Shown: positions 31,650-40,652 of the stretch, piece by piece
Layout of the letters: each line of letters starts with the position of its first letter
How positions within the stretch are numbered: position 1 is the stretch's first letter
Assembly (NCBI RefSeq): GCF_026930145.1
Contig: NZ_JANHOJ010000004.1
Coordinates: 1 to 64,000, forward strand
Reading direction: 5' to 3'
Origin: Bartonella sp. A05
GTDB taxonomy: Bacteria > Pseudomonadota > Alphaproteobacteria > Rhizobiales > Rhizobiaceae
DNA length: 64,000 bases
Translations under genes and position numbers: made by a program
The notes under the pieces: model-generated
Database searches by the model: none
What the model was told of the DNA's origin: nothing
Seen by the model: the letters and a program-made list of their open reading frames with translations, nothing else

Positions 31650-32642
31650 TGATAACAAGTGTACTTTTCTTTGCGCCTATTGGCAATTAGCGCTTGATAA
31701 TGTTGCAGAATTAACGAGAGAAAAAATTCTTAATCCGGAATTTTCAGAGATTATAAATACTCTTTCTTCTGTTGAAAGCGTTGAGGAAAGAGTCTTTATT
31801 CTCGTGGATAAGGGAATTTTTATGCTTGATTTTAAAATTCTGTAATTGCTATTTTTTCGTTTATGATGCTGTTTTAAAGATTTATATTAGCCTTGGTGGT
31901 GATATTTATGCTGCCGCATAATTTTGCTCAAATCGGGCGCATTTTTATTTCCGTCTTCTGTTAAGTTATTGCCTTTGGTTGACCAAAAAGAAATTTCATC
32001 GCATAGCGTGTATTCATCCAAGCGATAAACTTGAATATAATGTGTGTATTGAAGCAGGTGCTATTATTGGTAGAGACGTTGAAATTGGTGTAGTTACTTT
32101 TATTTCATAGGCTGGTGTTATCGCTAAAATTGCTGGGCTTGAGTGTGAATGCTTTATTGCTTCTAGGATTATAATTCAATATTCTTTAATAGGCGGTAGG
32201 ATTCATCTTTACTCCGTATTTTTATCGGAGAGAGTGGTTTTTGTTACGTTTATAGCGTTTTTAGAGTTGAAAAAATCTACAGTTTTGTCGTGTAAATTAT
32301 CCAAAAAAGATGATGTAGAAATTAGCGCGAATATAACGATTGATTGCGGAGCATTTGAAGGTATAATTATTGCCGAAAGGAAAAAAATTGATAATTTGCT
32401 ACAGATCACTCATAATATGAGAAATCGTCGTTATTATCTTATTGTTACTTAATGCGGAAATGTCGAAGTTTTGGATCCTATCAAATAGGCAAATGTGTTC
32501 AGATTTCCGCGGGTAGTGGTGTTATGAATAATATTCCAGATGTTGAAAAATGGGACGGCAGTTTAGTACGACCATTGAAGAGTGGTTTCGTGAAGTCGCG
32601 GTTCTGTATGATATTAGCAAGGTGAAAGGGAGAAACATTAAT
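31650..32642 (+). pseudogene. lpxD: Broken lpxD (UDP-3-O-acylglucosamine N-acyltransferase)
   Basis: LpxD elements follow in order through several frames: LFFAPIGN near the start; AELTREKILNPEFSEIINTL; HPSDKLEYNVCIEAGAIIGR with VEIGVVTFIS and a stop; [76 protein letters not shown]; and [14 protein letters not shown] at the end. These match the hexapeptide-repeat core and C-terminal helix of LpxD. Many stops and frame changes, and loss of segments such as the catalytic GFGF region, show it is dead. LpxD adds the second acyl chain pair in lipid A synthesis. Confidence 0.93.
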
Positions 32643-33110
32643 ATGATCAGCACCATGGAAACGAAAAGTTTAGAAGCTGTAGATATTGATAAATTGTTAT
32701 CAGTATTACCGCACCGTTATCCATTTTTATTGATTGATCGTATCGTTGAAATTGACGGTGAGCAAAAAGCTGTAGGTATTAAGAATGTAACAATTAATGA
32801 ACCACATTTTATGGGTCATTTTCCTACAAAGCCGGTTATGCCTGGCGTTTTGATTTTAGAAGCTATGGCACAAACAGCGGGTACAATTTCACTTTTAAGA
32901 TTGGGTGATAAGAAAGCAAATTTAGTCTATCTGATGACTGTTGATAATGCGAAATTTCGCAAGCCAGTTGTGCCTGGTGATCAGTTAAGAATTCATGTTC
33001 AGCTATTAAAAAAGCGTTCTAGTGTTAGACGTTTTTTGTGTATTGCAGAGGTAGAAGGTGTCCGTGTTGCTGAGGCAGAGGTTTCTGCTATGATTGCCGA
33101 ATCAGAATAA
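32643..33110 (+). CDS. fabZ: 3-hydroxyacyl-[acyl-carrier-protein] dehydratase FabZ
   Basis: A 155-residue hot-dog-fold protein with the catalytic region [17 protein letters not shown] (His) and [19 protein letters not shown] (Glu). It dehydrates 3-hydroxyacyl-ACP in type II fatty acid synthesis and competes with lipid A synthesis for the C14 pool. The frame is open back to 32550, but those codons encode the LpxD C-terminal remnant, so I start at ATG 32643 (ATG 32655 is an alternative). Intact, between the dead lpxD and the dead lpxA. Confidence 0.96.
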   Translation: MISTMETKSLEAVDIDKLLSVLPHRYPFLLIDRIVEIDGEQKAVGIKNVTINEPHFMGHFPTKPVMPGVLILEAMAQTAGTISLLRLGDKKANLVYLMTVDNAKFRKPVVPGDQLRIHVQLLKKRSSVRRFLCIAEVEGVRVAEAEVSAMIAESE

Positions 33111-33191
33111 ATGATGAAATAGGAATTTAGAAATTGTCTGACATATAAACTCATCCAACTTTCTTTGTGGAGAAGAGGGGGGGATAAAGTT

Positions 33192-33400
33192 TAATGCATC
33201 AGTAGAATTACTTTGTCACATTTGTTTGGAAGCTGTTGTTGATGATAGATGCAATTTTGGATACTGATTTGCGCAATAATAAATATGAGGGGAGCTATAT
33301 AACTCTGTCTATTAATAAAAGCTGTCTGATACAAGAAGTATAATAATGCATAGAGGTTCTGTGCTTCAATGTCGGTATGACAATTATTGTAATATTGTAA
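33192..33400 (+). pseudogene. lpxA: Remnant of lpxA (UDP-N-acetylglucosamine O-acyltransferase)
   Basis: Immediately after fabZ, where lpxA belongs, LpxA fragments appear. LCHICLEAVVDDRCNF (33209-33256) matches the N-terminal FCHISxEAVIGDxC block. In another frame DAILDTDLRNNKYEG (33248 onward) matches HAILGADPQNNKHEGG. SYITLSINKSCLIQEV then ends at a stop (33343), where TTLSIGKNCIIREGVTMHRG is expected. Just after, in other frames, are IMHRGS and NVGMTII. About 50 codons are missing inside and everything after is gone. LpxA catalyses the first step of lipid A synthesis. Confidence 0.87.
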
Positions 33401-33447
33401 CGATAATTTCCAATTTTTTATTGTATGCAGATCGTATATAATGGTCA

Positions 33448-33669
33448 TTTAATGATAAGCCTTCTTGTTCCAGAATATTTTGATGAATTTTGGCGCTCTA
33501 ATACATTTGCAAGGCAAAAGCCATTTTTGCATAATCATTTGATAATCCAATTTTTGAGGTTTTTGATATGATGGAAAAGAAAGTGACAACCAAATTGCCA
33601 GAAGGCCGTAATGGTTGTTTGAACGATCGCAAATTCTTTCAAAAAATATCAAGTCACTCGGAATTATAG
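33448..33669 (+). pseudogene. lpxB: Remnant of the lpxB 3' end (lipid-A-disaccharide synthase)
   Basis: The frame from 33452 reads MISLLVPEYFDEFW, like the VPExxQ-type segment near the LpxB C-terminus. After a frame change comes IFEVFDMMEKKVTTKLPEGR (about 33548-33610), the kind of C-terminal helix that ends LpxB, and a stop at 33667-33669. Only the last quarter survives. The gene expected between lpxA and lpxB has vanished, since only about 50 bases separate the two scars. The assignment rests on position plus these short motifs, so it is weaker than for lpxD and lpxA. Confidence 0.68.
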
Positions 33670-33687
33670 ATAAAATAATATCGATAA

Positions 33688-34467
33688 TTAATGTTTAATT
33701 TTAGCAAGGAAATCGCGAGCGCGTTGACTTTTAGGATTTGTAAAAAATATATCAGATGTCGTATCTTCGATAATTTTTCCATTTTCTAGAAAGAGTATTC
33801 TTTTTGAAACTTCGCGAGCAAAACCCATTTCATGGGTAACACAGAGCATTGTGATCCCTGTATTTGCTAGTTGAACTATAACATCCAAAACTTCTCCTAC
33901 ACTTTCTGGGTCAAGAGCTGATGTTGGTTCATCAAAAAGCATCACTTCAGGTTCCATACAAAGTGCGCGTGCAATAGCAACACGTTGTTGTTGTCCTCCA
34001 GAGAGTTGTAGAGGATATTTTTCAGAGTATTTTTCGATACCCACATGAGCAAGATAACGAATTGCTCGTTCTTGTGCTTGTTGTTTGGAAAGCCCTTGGA
34101 CTGTTATAGGTGCTAAAATACAATTTTCCATAACAGTCATATGTGGAAATAAATTAAAGTTTTGAAAAACCATTCCTATTTTGCGGAGAACATTTTGTTG
34201 CTGTTTTATAGGGGCAGTGTAAATATCAACATTATGAACGCAGATTGAACCTTCTTGTGCTTGTTCTAATTGATTGATGCAACGAATTAAGGTCGATTTT
34301 CCTGATCCTGAAGGGCCACAAATAACAATGCGCTCACCAGCGTTTATGTTGAAATTAATATCATGTAATACTCGAGAACTCCCATACCATTTATTTAAAT
34401 TCCTAATAGAGATAACCAGGTTTTTAGTCGTATCGATAGACTTATTATGTATATTTTCAGGATTCAT
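33688..34467 (-). CDS. Polar amino acid ABC transporter, ATP-binding protein
   Basis: A 259-residue ATPase of the GlnQ/HisP class. Walker A is [15 protein letters not shown], the ABC signature [15 protein letters not shown], Walker [14 protein letters not shown], and the H-loop VTHEMGFA. It is the last gene of a four-gene operon on the minus strand (binding protein, two permeases, ATPase). It abuts the lpxB remnant, with its stop about 20 bases from the scar. Confidence 0.95.
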   Translation of the reverse strand: MNPENIHNKSIDTTKNLVISIRNLNKWYGSSRVLHDINFNINAGERIVICGPSGSGKSTLIRCINQLEQAQEGSICVHNVDIYTAPIKQQQNVLRKIGMVFQNFNLFPHMTVMENCILAPITVQGLSKQQAQERAIRYLAHVGIEKYSEKYPLQLSGGQQQRVAIARALCMEPEVMLFDEPTSALDPESVGEVLDVIVQLANTGITMLCVTHEMGFAREVSKRILFLENGKIIEDTTSDIFFTNPKSQRARDFLAKIKH

Positions 34468-34548
34468 TTTGTTGTATTTCTTTCATGAATGAATAAGTCG
34501 ATTAATTTAATATTTCAGTTTTATAAAGATTTTTGTGATTGTTTTAGT

Positions 34549-35256
34549 TTACCGTAAATATCGAGTGAGGCGGTACTCTATAAGAATAACAAAACGATGA
34601 ACGAGTTCAACGATAAGAAGATACAGAATAGCTGCCCAAACGTAAACTTGGAAATCGAAAGTACGTGAGTAGGTTGCTTTGGCAACACCCATTAAATCAT
34701 AGACAGTTACGAGTGAAGCAAGAGCACTGGATTTAATCATTAAAATAAACTCATTTCCTAATGGGCGTATTGCCATAATCATTGCTTGTGGAAGAATAAT
34801 TTTGAAAAATGTGACAGTTTTACTTAACCCTAAAGCTTTTGATGCCTCATGTTGTCCCGCTGCTACTGATAGAAAGCTTCCTCTAAAGATTTCAGACTGA
34901 TAGGCAGCAGAGTTGAGAGAACAAATGAAAAGACAACAGTACCATGCGTTTTGAAAAAACCACCATAAACCAACTTTTTGCCAGAATTCAGCCATTGATC
35001 CTAGGCCATAGTAAAAAAGAAATAGTTGCGTCAATAAAGGAGAGCCGCGAAAAAAATAGACATAAGTGCGTGCAAAATAGTGCAAGAGCTTATTGTTTGA
35101 TAAACGCGCAAGCGTAATAATTATGCCAAGAAAACAACCTATAAAGGAAGAAATAAAGGCAAGCTCAAGAGTTACAATAAGGCCATTAATGAATTTTGGC
35201 CCGTAATTGCTTAAGAGTGTCGGGTTAAAAAGAAAATAGAGCCATTCAGGAATCAT
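34549..35256 (-). CDS. Polar amino acid ABC transporter, permease (HisM/GlnP type)
   Basis: A 235-residue inner membrane permease with about five helices. The EAA loop is visible as HEASKALGLSKTVTFFKIILPQA. The N-terminal helix carries the family segment NYGPKFINGLIVTLELAFISS. Its start overlaps the end of the upstream permease gene by four bases (35253-35256), implying translational coupling. It pairs with the other permease as a heterodimer. Confidence 0.94.
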   Translation of the reverse strand: MIPEWLYFLFNPTLLSNYGPKFINGLIVTLELAFISSFIGCFLGIIITLARLSNNKLLHYFARTYVYFFRGSPLLTQLFLFYYGLGSMAEFWQKVGLWWFFQNAWYCCLFICSLNSAAYQSEIFRGSFLSVAAGQHEASKALGLSKTVTFFKIILPQAMIMAIRPLGNEFILMIKSSALASLVTVYDLMGVAKATYSRTFDFQVYVWAAILYLLIVELVHRFVILIEYRLTRYLR

Positions 35257-35975
35257 TTAACCAATGCCTTTTGATATTCTATTTGAGTACGTGATTCTAG
35301 GTGGCGAAAAATTGTGGAAAAAAAGGCTGAAAGTAATAGATAGAGCAAGCATGCAACAAGATAAAATAGTAAAGGCTTACTCGTTGCTGCAGCTGCTAAA
35401 CTAGTTTGTCGCATAATATCGACAAGTGAAATGGTTGAAACAAGAGATGTATCTTTGAGCAAAGTAAGCCAATTGTTGGTGAGTCCTGGTAGAGCATTGC
35501 GAAGCAACTGAGGAAAAACAATACGAAAAAATGTATTTGATCGTGAAAGTCCCAGAGCTTTAGCTGCTTCATATTGGCCTTTATCAAAGATTTTGAATGC
35601 TCCGAGCCAAACTTCGCAAGAAAAGGCGGCAAAAACCATACTGAGCGCAAGAATACCAGCAGTAAAGGAACTTATGTTAAATATCATTTTGATATTAAAA
35701 CATTCAAGTACAGTTTGAATAAGACTTTGTAGCCCATAATAAACCAGAAATAAGGTCAAGAGCTCCGGTAGACTGCGGAATACTGATGAAAACGAGCTTG
35801 CTATAGCTCTAACTATCTTGACATTAGATTGCATCATTACTGCGTTTAGAAGCCCTAAAGGAAGCCCCAGGAGCATACAGCAAAAAGCCAATGACAATGT
35901 CGTCCCTGCACTCAACAATATGACTACACCCCATCCACCATTGCCAAATGATAGCAATGCTAAATTTTCAATCAT
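35253..35975 (-). CDS. Polar amino acid ABC transporter, permease (HisQ type)
   Basis: A 240-residue permease. The N-terminal GWGVVILLSAGTTLSLAFCC, the central RSLPELLTLFLVYYGLQ and the EAA loop YEAAKALGLSRSNTFFRIVFPQ are all intact. It overlaps the next permease gene by four bases. It lies 91 bases downstream of the binding-protein gene. Confidence 0.94.
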   Translation of the reverse strand: MIENLALLSFGNGGWGVVILLSAGTTLSLAFCCMLLGLPLGLLNAVMMQSNVKIVRAIASSFSSVFRSLPELLTLFLVYYGLQSLIQTVLECFNIKMIFNISSFTAGILALSMVFAAFSCEVWLGAFKIFDKGQYEAAKALGLSRSNTFFRIVFPQLLRNALPGLTNNWLTLLKDTSLVSTISLVDIMRQTSLAAAATSKPLLFYLVACLLYLLLSAFFSTIFRHLESRTQIEYQKALVK

Positions 35976-36066
35976 CTCAGAGTTCCTAATAAAGATTTAG
36001 ATAATTGTTGTTTAGAAATAAATAGCGTGTTCAATTTTTAGCCCTTATTAAGTATCAATTGAATAC

Positions 36067-36819
36067 TTAATAAATATCAATTTCAAAATATTTTTTTCTA
36101 ATTCTATCATATGTTCCATCTTCACGTATTTTTTTGATGGCTTCATTAAATTTTTCTCTAAGATCATTATCACTTTTACGTATCCCAATTGCGACAGGGA
36201 ATTTTGTTCCTTCAAGGGTTCCTAGAAGTCGGCAACAGTCTTTTCCTTCGTTTTTAAGCCAGTTTAATGTTTGTATTTGATCAAGGATAATAGCATCAAG
36301 GCGATGGCTTAAAAGATCGTGATTTACTTCTATTGTGGTGGGATAGAATTTAATGTTTACTCCTTTAGAAGCATAGTTGTCTTCGGCATATAAAGCTTGT
36401 GTCGTATTTGATTGTACGCCAAGTGTTTTACCTTTAAATGCTTCTACAGAGATTTCTTGAATTTTAGAATTTTTAGGAACAATTGCAGCTAACGCTGTGC
36501 TATAATAAGCGTCCGTGAAGTCAATTTTTTTTAATCGTTCTGGTGTAGGAGTAAGAGATGCAATGATAGCATCATATTTGTTTACAAGAAGACCGGGAAT
36601 GATGCCATCAAAATCCTGATTTGTGACTATGCATTCAACTTCCATTTTCTCACAAAGTGCGTAAGATATATCAATATCAAAACCGCGGAGTTTATTGGTT
36701 GAGTCAACATAACTGAATGGAGGATAGGAACCTTCACTTGCAATTTTCAGCGTTTTAGCATGGAGCGATTGAGCAAATAATGTTACACTTGCTATGAGCG
36801 TTACTGCTAATAATTTCAT
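36067..36819 (-). CDS. Polar amino acid ABC transporter, periplasmic binding protein
   Basis: A 250-residue SBP_bac_3 protein. The signal peptide MKLLAVTLIASVTLFAQSLHA ends near residue 21. The mature start TLKIASEGSYPPFSYVDSTN and GFDIDISYALCEKMEVEC are typical of lysine/arginine/ornithine/histidine or glutamine binders. A ligand-carboxylate arginine is seen in ERLKKIDFTDAYY-type context. I start at ATG 36819, with GGAGAACG upstream, rather than 36843. The substrate cannot be fixed; a basic amino acid such as histidine or arginine is plausible. Confidence 0.94.
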   Translation of the reverse strand: MKLLAVTLIASVTLFAQSLHAKTLKIASEGSYPPFSYVDSTNKLRGFDIDISYALCEKMEVECIVTNQDFDGIIPGLLVNKYDAIIASLTPTPERLKKIDFTDAYYSTALAAIVPKNSKIQEISVEAFKGKTLGVQSNTTQALYAEDNYASKGVNIKFYPTTIEVNHDLLSHRLDAIILDQIQTLNWLKNEGKDCCRLLGTLEGTKFPVAIGIRKSDNDLREKFNEAIKKIREDGTYDRIRKKYFEIDIY

Positions 36820-37554
36820 TACGTTCTCCTGTTGGGGATACAAGAAGATGTTGAGCTATCATATATTTTTATCATCTGTAAACTTTTTTAAGAAAAATGC
36901 AAAAATATGTTAGTATTTTTTTTATGCTCATTAAACATTATTATTACAAAATTATTACAAAAATTTTTTACTCGTTTTAAGTACCAATATGATAGAATAC
37001 AGGTCGGAAATCAATATCTTATTGATTGTATTAAAGATTTTTTGTCTAAGATATTTCATATCCATTATTTTGTTTACGCAAATCTATAATTTTTTGAGAA
37101 AAGCGCTATCAAATTTAATAATAAAAAAGCTGAAATCTTAGGGTTAAAAAGTAAATTTTTAGAATAAAAGTATTATAGAGCGCTTGTATATTTTGAGGAA
37201 AGAGCAGAAGGAATAAGTTTGCGGAGAAATGTAGATGTGCTGCTGTTTTTTAGGAAAAACAGTGTATTTAAATTGCAAGTAACTTGAAGAAGAGTGCTTA
37301 TATACGTTTATAAGAGTAATGCAATATTATTTTGCCATACTTAGGTTATTTGCATAGACTAAAAAATTCAGCGGCATGCTTCACATTGTTTTACAATGAT
37401 ATGGTTTATAATATTTGCATGGATAAGAGGAAGGCATTTCGCATATAATGCTCTGTATATTTTTTGCAAAAAATTATCAGTAATTTTTGCAAGAGTAATA
37501 AAGTCTCAAATTTTTGAGACTTTATTAATGCATCCTATAATGGATCATTTTATT
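36820..37554. other. AT-rich spacer between the ABC operon and gltA
   Basis: There is no gene I can support. The left part should contain the promoter of the minus-strand ABC operon. The right end contains the gltA terminator hairpin (listed separately). Short frames here are too biased and too short to be genes. Confidence 0.5.
37497..37526 (-). terminator. Terminator hairpin after gltA
   Basis: A perfect inverted repeat, AATAAAGTCTCAAA / TTTGAGACTTTATT, with only TT between the arms lies 29 bases beyond the gltA stop. It is symmetrical, so it could act for either strand. The T run is partly inside the stem. Confidence 0.6.
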
Positions 37555-38850
37555 TTAGATTATACGGTCATCTATAGGAATATATTCACGCGCAGCAGCA
37601 CCTGTATAAAGTTGGCGTGGTCGACCAATTTTTTGCGCTGGATCTTCAATCATCTCTTTCCATTGTGCAACCCAGCCAATAGTGCGTGCTAACGCAAAAA
37701 GAACGGTAAACATTTCAGTTGGGAACCCTAAAGCTTTTAATGTAATGCCAGAATAGAAATCGACATTAGGATAGAGCTTTTTTTCAATAAAATATGCATC
37801 ATTTAGGGCAATTCTTTCAAGCTCCATGGCGATATCAAGAAGTGGATCATCTTGAATATTGAGTTCTTTTAGAACTTCATGGCAGGTTTGTTGCATAATT
37901 TTTGCACGTGGATCATAATTTTTATAGACACGGTGTCCAAAACCCATAAGACGGAAAGGATCATTTTTGTTTTTTGCACGTGCAATAAATTCAGAAATTT
38001 TCTCAATGGAACCTATTTCTTGTAACATTTTTAGACATGCTTCATTGGCGCCACCATGGTTTGGTCCCCAAAGACATGCAACACCAGCTGCAATACATGC
38101 AAATGGATTTGCTCCTGATGAGCCAGCAAGACGCACAGTTGATGTGGATGCATTTTGTTCATGATCTGCATGGAGAGTGAAGATGCGATCCATAGCTCGG
38201 GAAAGTACAGGATTAATTTTGTATTCTTCGCAAGGAACAGAAAAACACATGTGGAGAAAATTTTCCGCGTAGCTGAGATCATTTCGTGGGTAAACGAATG
38301 CTTGTCCAATGCTGTATTTATAAGCCATAGCGGCAAGAGTTGGCATTTTGGAGATGAGACGAATAGAAGCAATCATTCTCTGTTGGGGATCTGTAATATC
38401 AATGGAGTCGTGATAAAATGCAGACATTGATCCAAGGCAAGCAATCATAATGGCCATAGGATGAGAGTTGCGACAGAAGCTGTGAAAAAATTGTGAGAAT
38501 TGTTCATGCACCATTGTGTGCTTCATAATACGGCGGTCAAAATCGATCTTTTCCTGTTTGGTTGGCAGTTCACCGTAAAGTAAAAGGTAGCAGACTTCGA
38601 GAAAATCGCCTTTTTCAGCCAGCGTATCTATAGAATAACCACGATGAAGCAATATTCCCTTGTCGCCGTCAATATAAGTGATTTTTGATTCACAAGCAGC
38701 AGTTGAGGTAAAGCCGGGGTCATAAGTAAAAGTATCCATTTTTTTATAGAGAGAAGTAATTTCAATTACGTCAGGACCAATAGTTCCTTTTCGCACAGGC
38801 AATTCTATCTTTTTATTATTCACGGTGATGTACGCTTGTTGCTCAGACAT
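37555..38850 (-). CDS. gltA: Citrate synthase
   Basis: A 431-residue type II citrate synthase, the standard Bartonella typing gene. Landmarks are [39 protein letters not shown] and [18 protein letters not shown]. The catalytic region [18 protein letters not shown] and the aspartate-bearing [15 protein letters not shown] follow. It condenses oxaloacetate and acetyl-CoA to start the TCA cycle. It is transcribed leftward; the 261-base upstream spacer to gltX1 should contain its promoter. Confidence 0.98.
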   Translation of the reverse strand: MSEQQAYITVNNKKIELPVRKGTIGPDVIEITSLYKKMDTFTYDPGFTSTAACESKITYIDGDKGILLHRGYSIDTLAEKGDFLEVCYLLLYGELPTKQEKIDFDRRIMKHTMVHEQFSQFFHSFCRNSHPMAIMIACLGSMSAFYHDSIDITDPQQRMIASIRLISKMPTLAAMAYKYSIGQAFVYPRNDLSYAENFLHMCFSVPCEEYKINPVLSRAMDRIFTLHADHEQNASTSTVRLAGSSGANPFACIAAGVACLWGPNHGGANEACLKMLQEIGSIEKISEFIARAKNKNDPFRLMGFGHRVYKNYDPRAKIMQQTCHEVLKELNIQDDPLLDIAMELERIALNDAYFIEKKLYPNVDFYSGITLKALGFPTEMFTVLFALARTIGWVAQWKEMIEDPAQKIGRPRQLYTGAAAREYIPIDDRII

Positions 38851-39111
38851 TCAATATTCCTTTCAGATCTCTCACCTATAAAATTGAAATGAAGTTTTAT
38901 CAGCTGGGCTGATGTATAGTTAAAGCTCTTCCTCCCTGTATTAGGAGTAGGTTTACCCTAAAAATCAGCTGATGCAATCTAAAAATATTTTTCATTTACA
39001 GTCCGATAGAATATATATTTGAGTATTTTAAGTTAAAAATATTTCAATTCATATAAAAATATTTATATTTTTAAATATGCATTGTTCTAGAAACTATCTA
39101 TACATATGTAA

Positions 39112-40539
39112 TTAGTATGTTGTGAGAGTAATTTGATCATGAATACGATTAAGAGATTCATCTCGTCCTAATAAAGTAAGAACATCAAAAACTCCGGGAG
39201 ATGTTGTTTGTCCAGTGAGAGCTACTCGAAGTGGTTGGGCGACAGATCCGAATTTGAGTTCCTGTGTTTGTGTATAATTTCGCAGAGTTTCATCCAACGT
39301 TTTTGCATCCCAATTTGGGCATGCTTTTAAAGCGAAGTAAACACCTTTTAGAATGGCCTTACCTCTTTCATCTAAGAATGTTTTTGCTTTGTCATCAAAA
39401 GATAATGGTCTCTGTGCAAAGATAAATTTTGCACCATCAATGAGTTCAATCAGTGTTTTCGAACGTTCTTTCAAACTTGGTATTGCAGCTAGAAATTGAG
39501 CACGGTGCTGTTCATTAAGTTTTTTAGTTATTTCCAATCCGCCTTCAATATCTGGCAAAATATTAAGAGCAGCCTCAAAAAGATTTTGGTCGTTACTCGT
39601 GCGTATATAGTATCCGTTGATGGCATTTAGTTTTTTGAAATCAAAACGAGCAGCACCTTTGTTGATATTGTCTATATCAAACCAAGAAATCATATCTTCG
39701 ATAGAGATGAGTTCGTCATTTCCATGACTCCAACCTAGGCGAACAAGATAATTACGCAAAGCATCAGGTAGATATCCCATTGTTCGATAAGCATCAACAC
39801 CTAATGCACCATGTCGCTTTGATAATTTTGCACCGTTTTCACCATGGATAAGAGGAATATGCGCCATAACGGGGATATCCCATTCCATTGCATTGAAGAT
39901 AATGGTTTGGCGCGCTGCATTTGTGAGATGATCATCCCCGCGAATAATATGTGTTATTCCCATATCATGATCATCAACAACCACTGCATGCATATAAGTG
40001 GGGGTACCGTCAGAACGTAAAATAATAAAGTCATCCAGATTTTTGTTTGGAAAGCGAATATCGCCCTGAACGCGGTCATGTACAATGGTTTCTCCATCTT
40101 GTGGCGCTTTAATACGAATGACAGGTTTAATTCCTTTGGGAGCTTCAGAAGCATTACGGTCACGCCAACGCCCATCATAACATGGAGGGCGTCCTTCTGC
40201 GCGGGCCTTTTCACGCATTTCAGCCAATTCTTCAGGAGAGGCGTAGCAATAGTAAGCTTTGCCATTTTTTACCAATTGTTCAGCGACCTGACGATGACGT
40301 TCTGCTCTTTTGAATTGCGAAATAGGTTCCCCATCATAGCTCAGTCCCATCCAATGTAAGCCATCTAAAATGGCTTGAACAGCTACTTCCGTTGAGCGTT
40401 CTCGATCTGTATCTTCGATACGTAGAAGCATTTTGCCACCGGTATGTTTGGCATAAAGCCAATTAAAGAGAGCGGTGCGAGCACTGCCAATATGAAGGAA
40501 ACCAGTGGGAGAGGGTGCAAAACGGGTAACGACGGGCAC
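39112..40539 (-). CDS. gltX1: Glutamyl-tRNA synthetase (first copy)
   Basis: A 475-residue class I synthetase with the HIGH-type motif [19 protein letters not shown] at the N-terminus and the KMSKS-type motif [11 protein letters not shown] near 240. [17 protein letters not shown] is also typical. It charges tRNA-Glu and, in organisms without GlnRS, often also tRNA-Gln for later amidation. A second paralogue lies at 50208-51578. It is divergent from comEC with a 113-base intergenic region. Confidence 0.97.
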   Translation of the reverse strand: MPVVTRFAPSPTGFLHIGSARTALFNWLYAKHTGGKMLLRIEDTDRERSTEVAVQAILDGLHWMGLSYDGEPISQFKRAERHRQVAEQLVKNGKAYYCYASPEELAEMREKARAEGRPPCYDGRWRDRNASEAPKGIKPVIRIKAPQDGETIVHDRVQGDIRFPNKNLDDFIILRSDGTPTYMHAVVVDDHDMGITHIIRGDDHLTNAARQTIIFNAMEWDIPVMAHIPLIHGENGAKLSKRHGALGVDAYRTMGYLPDALRNYLVRLGWSHGNDELISIEDMISWFDIDNINKGAARFDFKKLNAINGYYIRTSNDQNLFEAALNILPDIEGGLEITKKLNEQHRAQFLAAIPSLKERSKTLIELIDGAKFIFAQRPLSFDDKAKTFLDERGKAILKGVYFALKACPNWDAKTLDETLRNYTQTQELKFGSVAQPLRVALTGQTTSPGVFDVLTLLGRDESLNRIHDQITLTTY

Positions 40540-40652
40540 GGGTATTATCCTCTAAGTTAAGATGTTATTTATGAAATTTTATTGGAAGTTTATGTTAGCA
40601 TAGGTGAGAGGGTGTGCAATAGCTGCATTGCAAGTAAAGTGGGGATTGGCGA

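Noticed and set aside
32234..32452. A 72-codon open frame between bamA and fabZ
   Set aside because: Its sequence is a piece of LpxD (hexapeptide-repeat region); it is part of the pseudogene, not a separate gene.
33191..33652. Minus-strand frames of 67-85 codons between fabZ and the ABC operon
   Set aside because: They lie opposite the lpxA and lpxB scars and show no family features.
36907..37089. A 60-codon plus-strand frame in the ABC-gltA spacer
   Set aside because: AT-driven composition, no start signals and no recognised motif; it lies where the ABC operon promoter should be.
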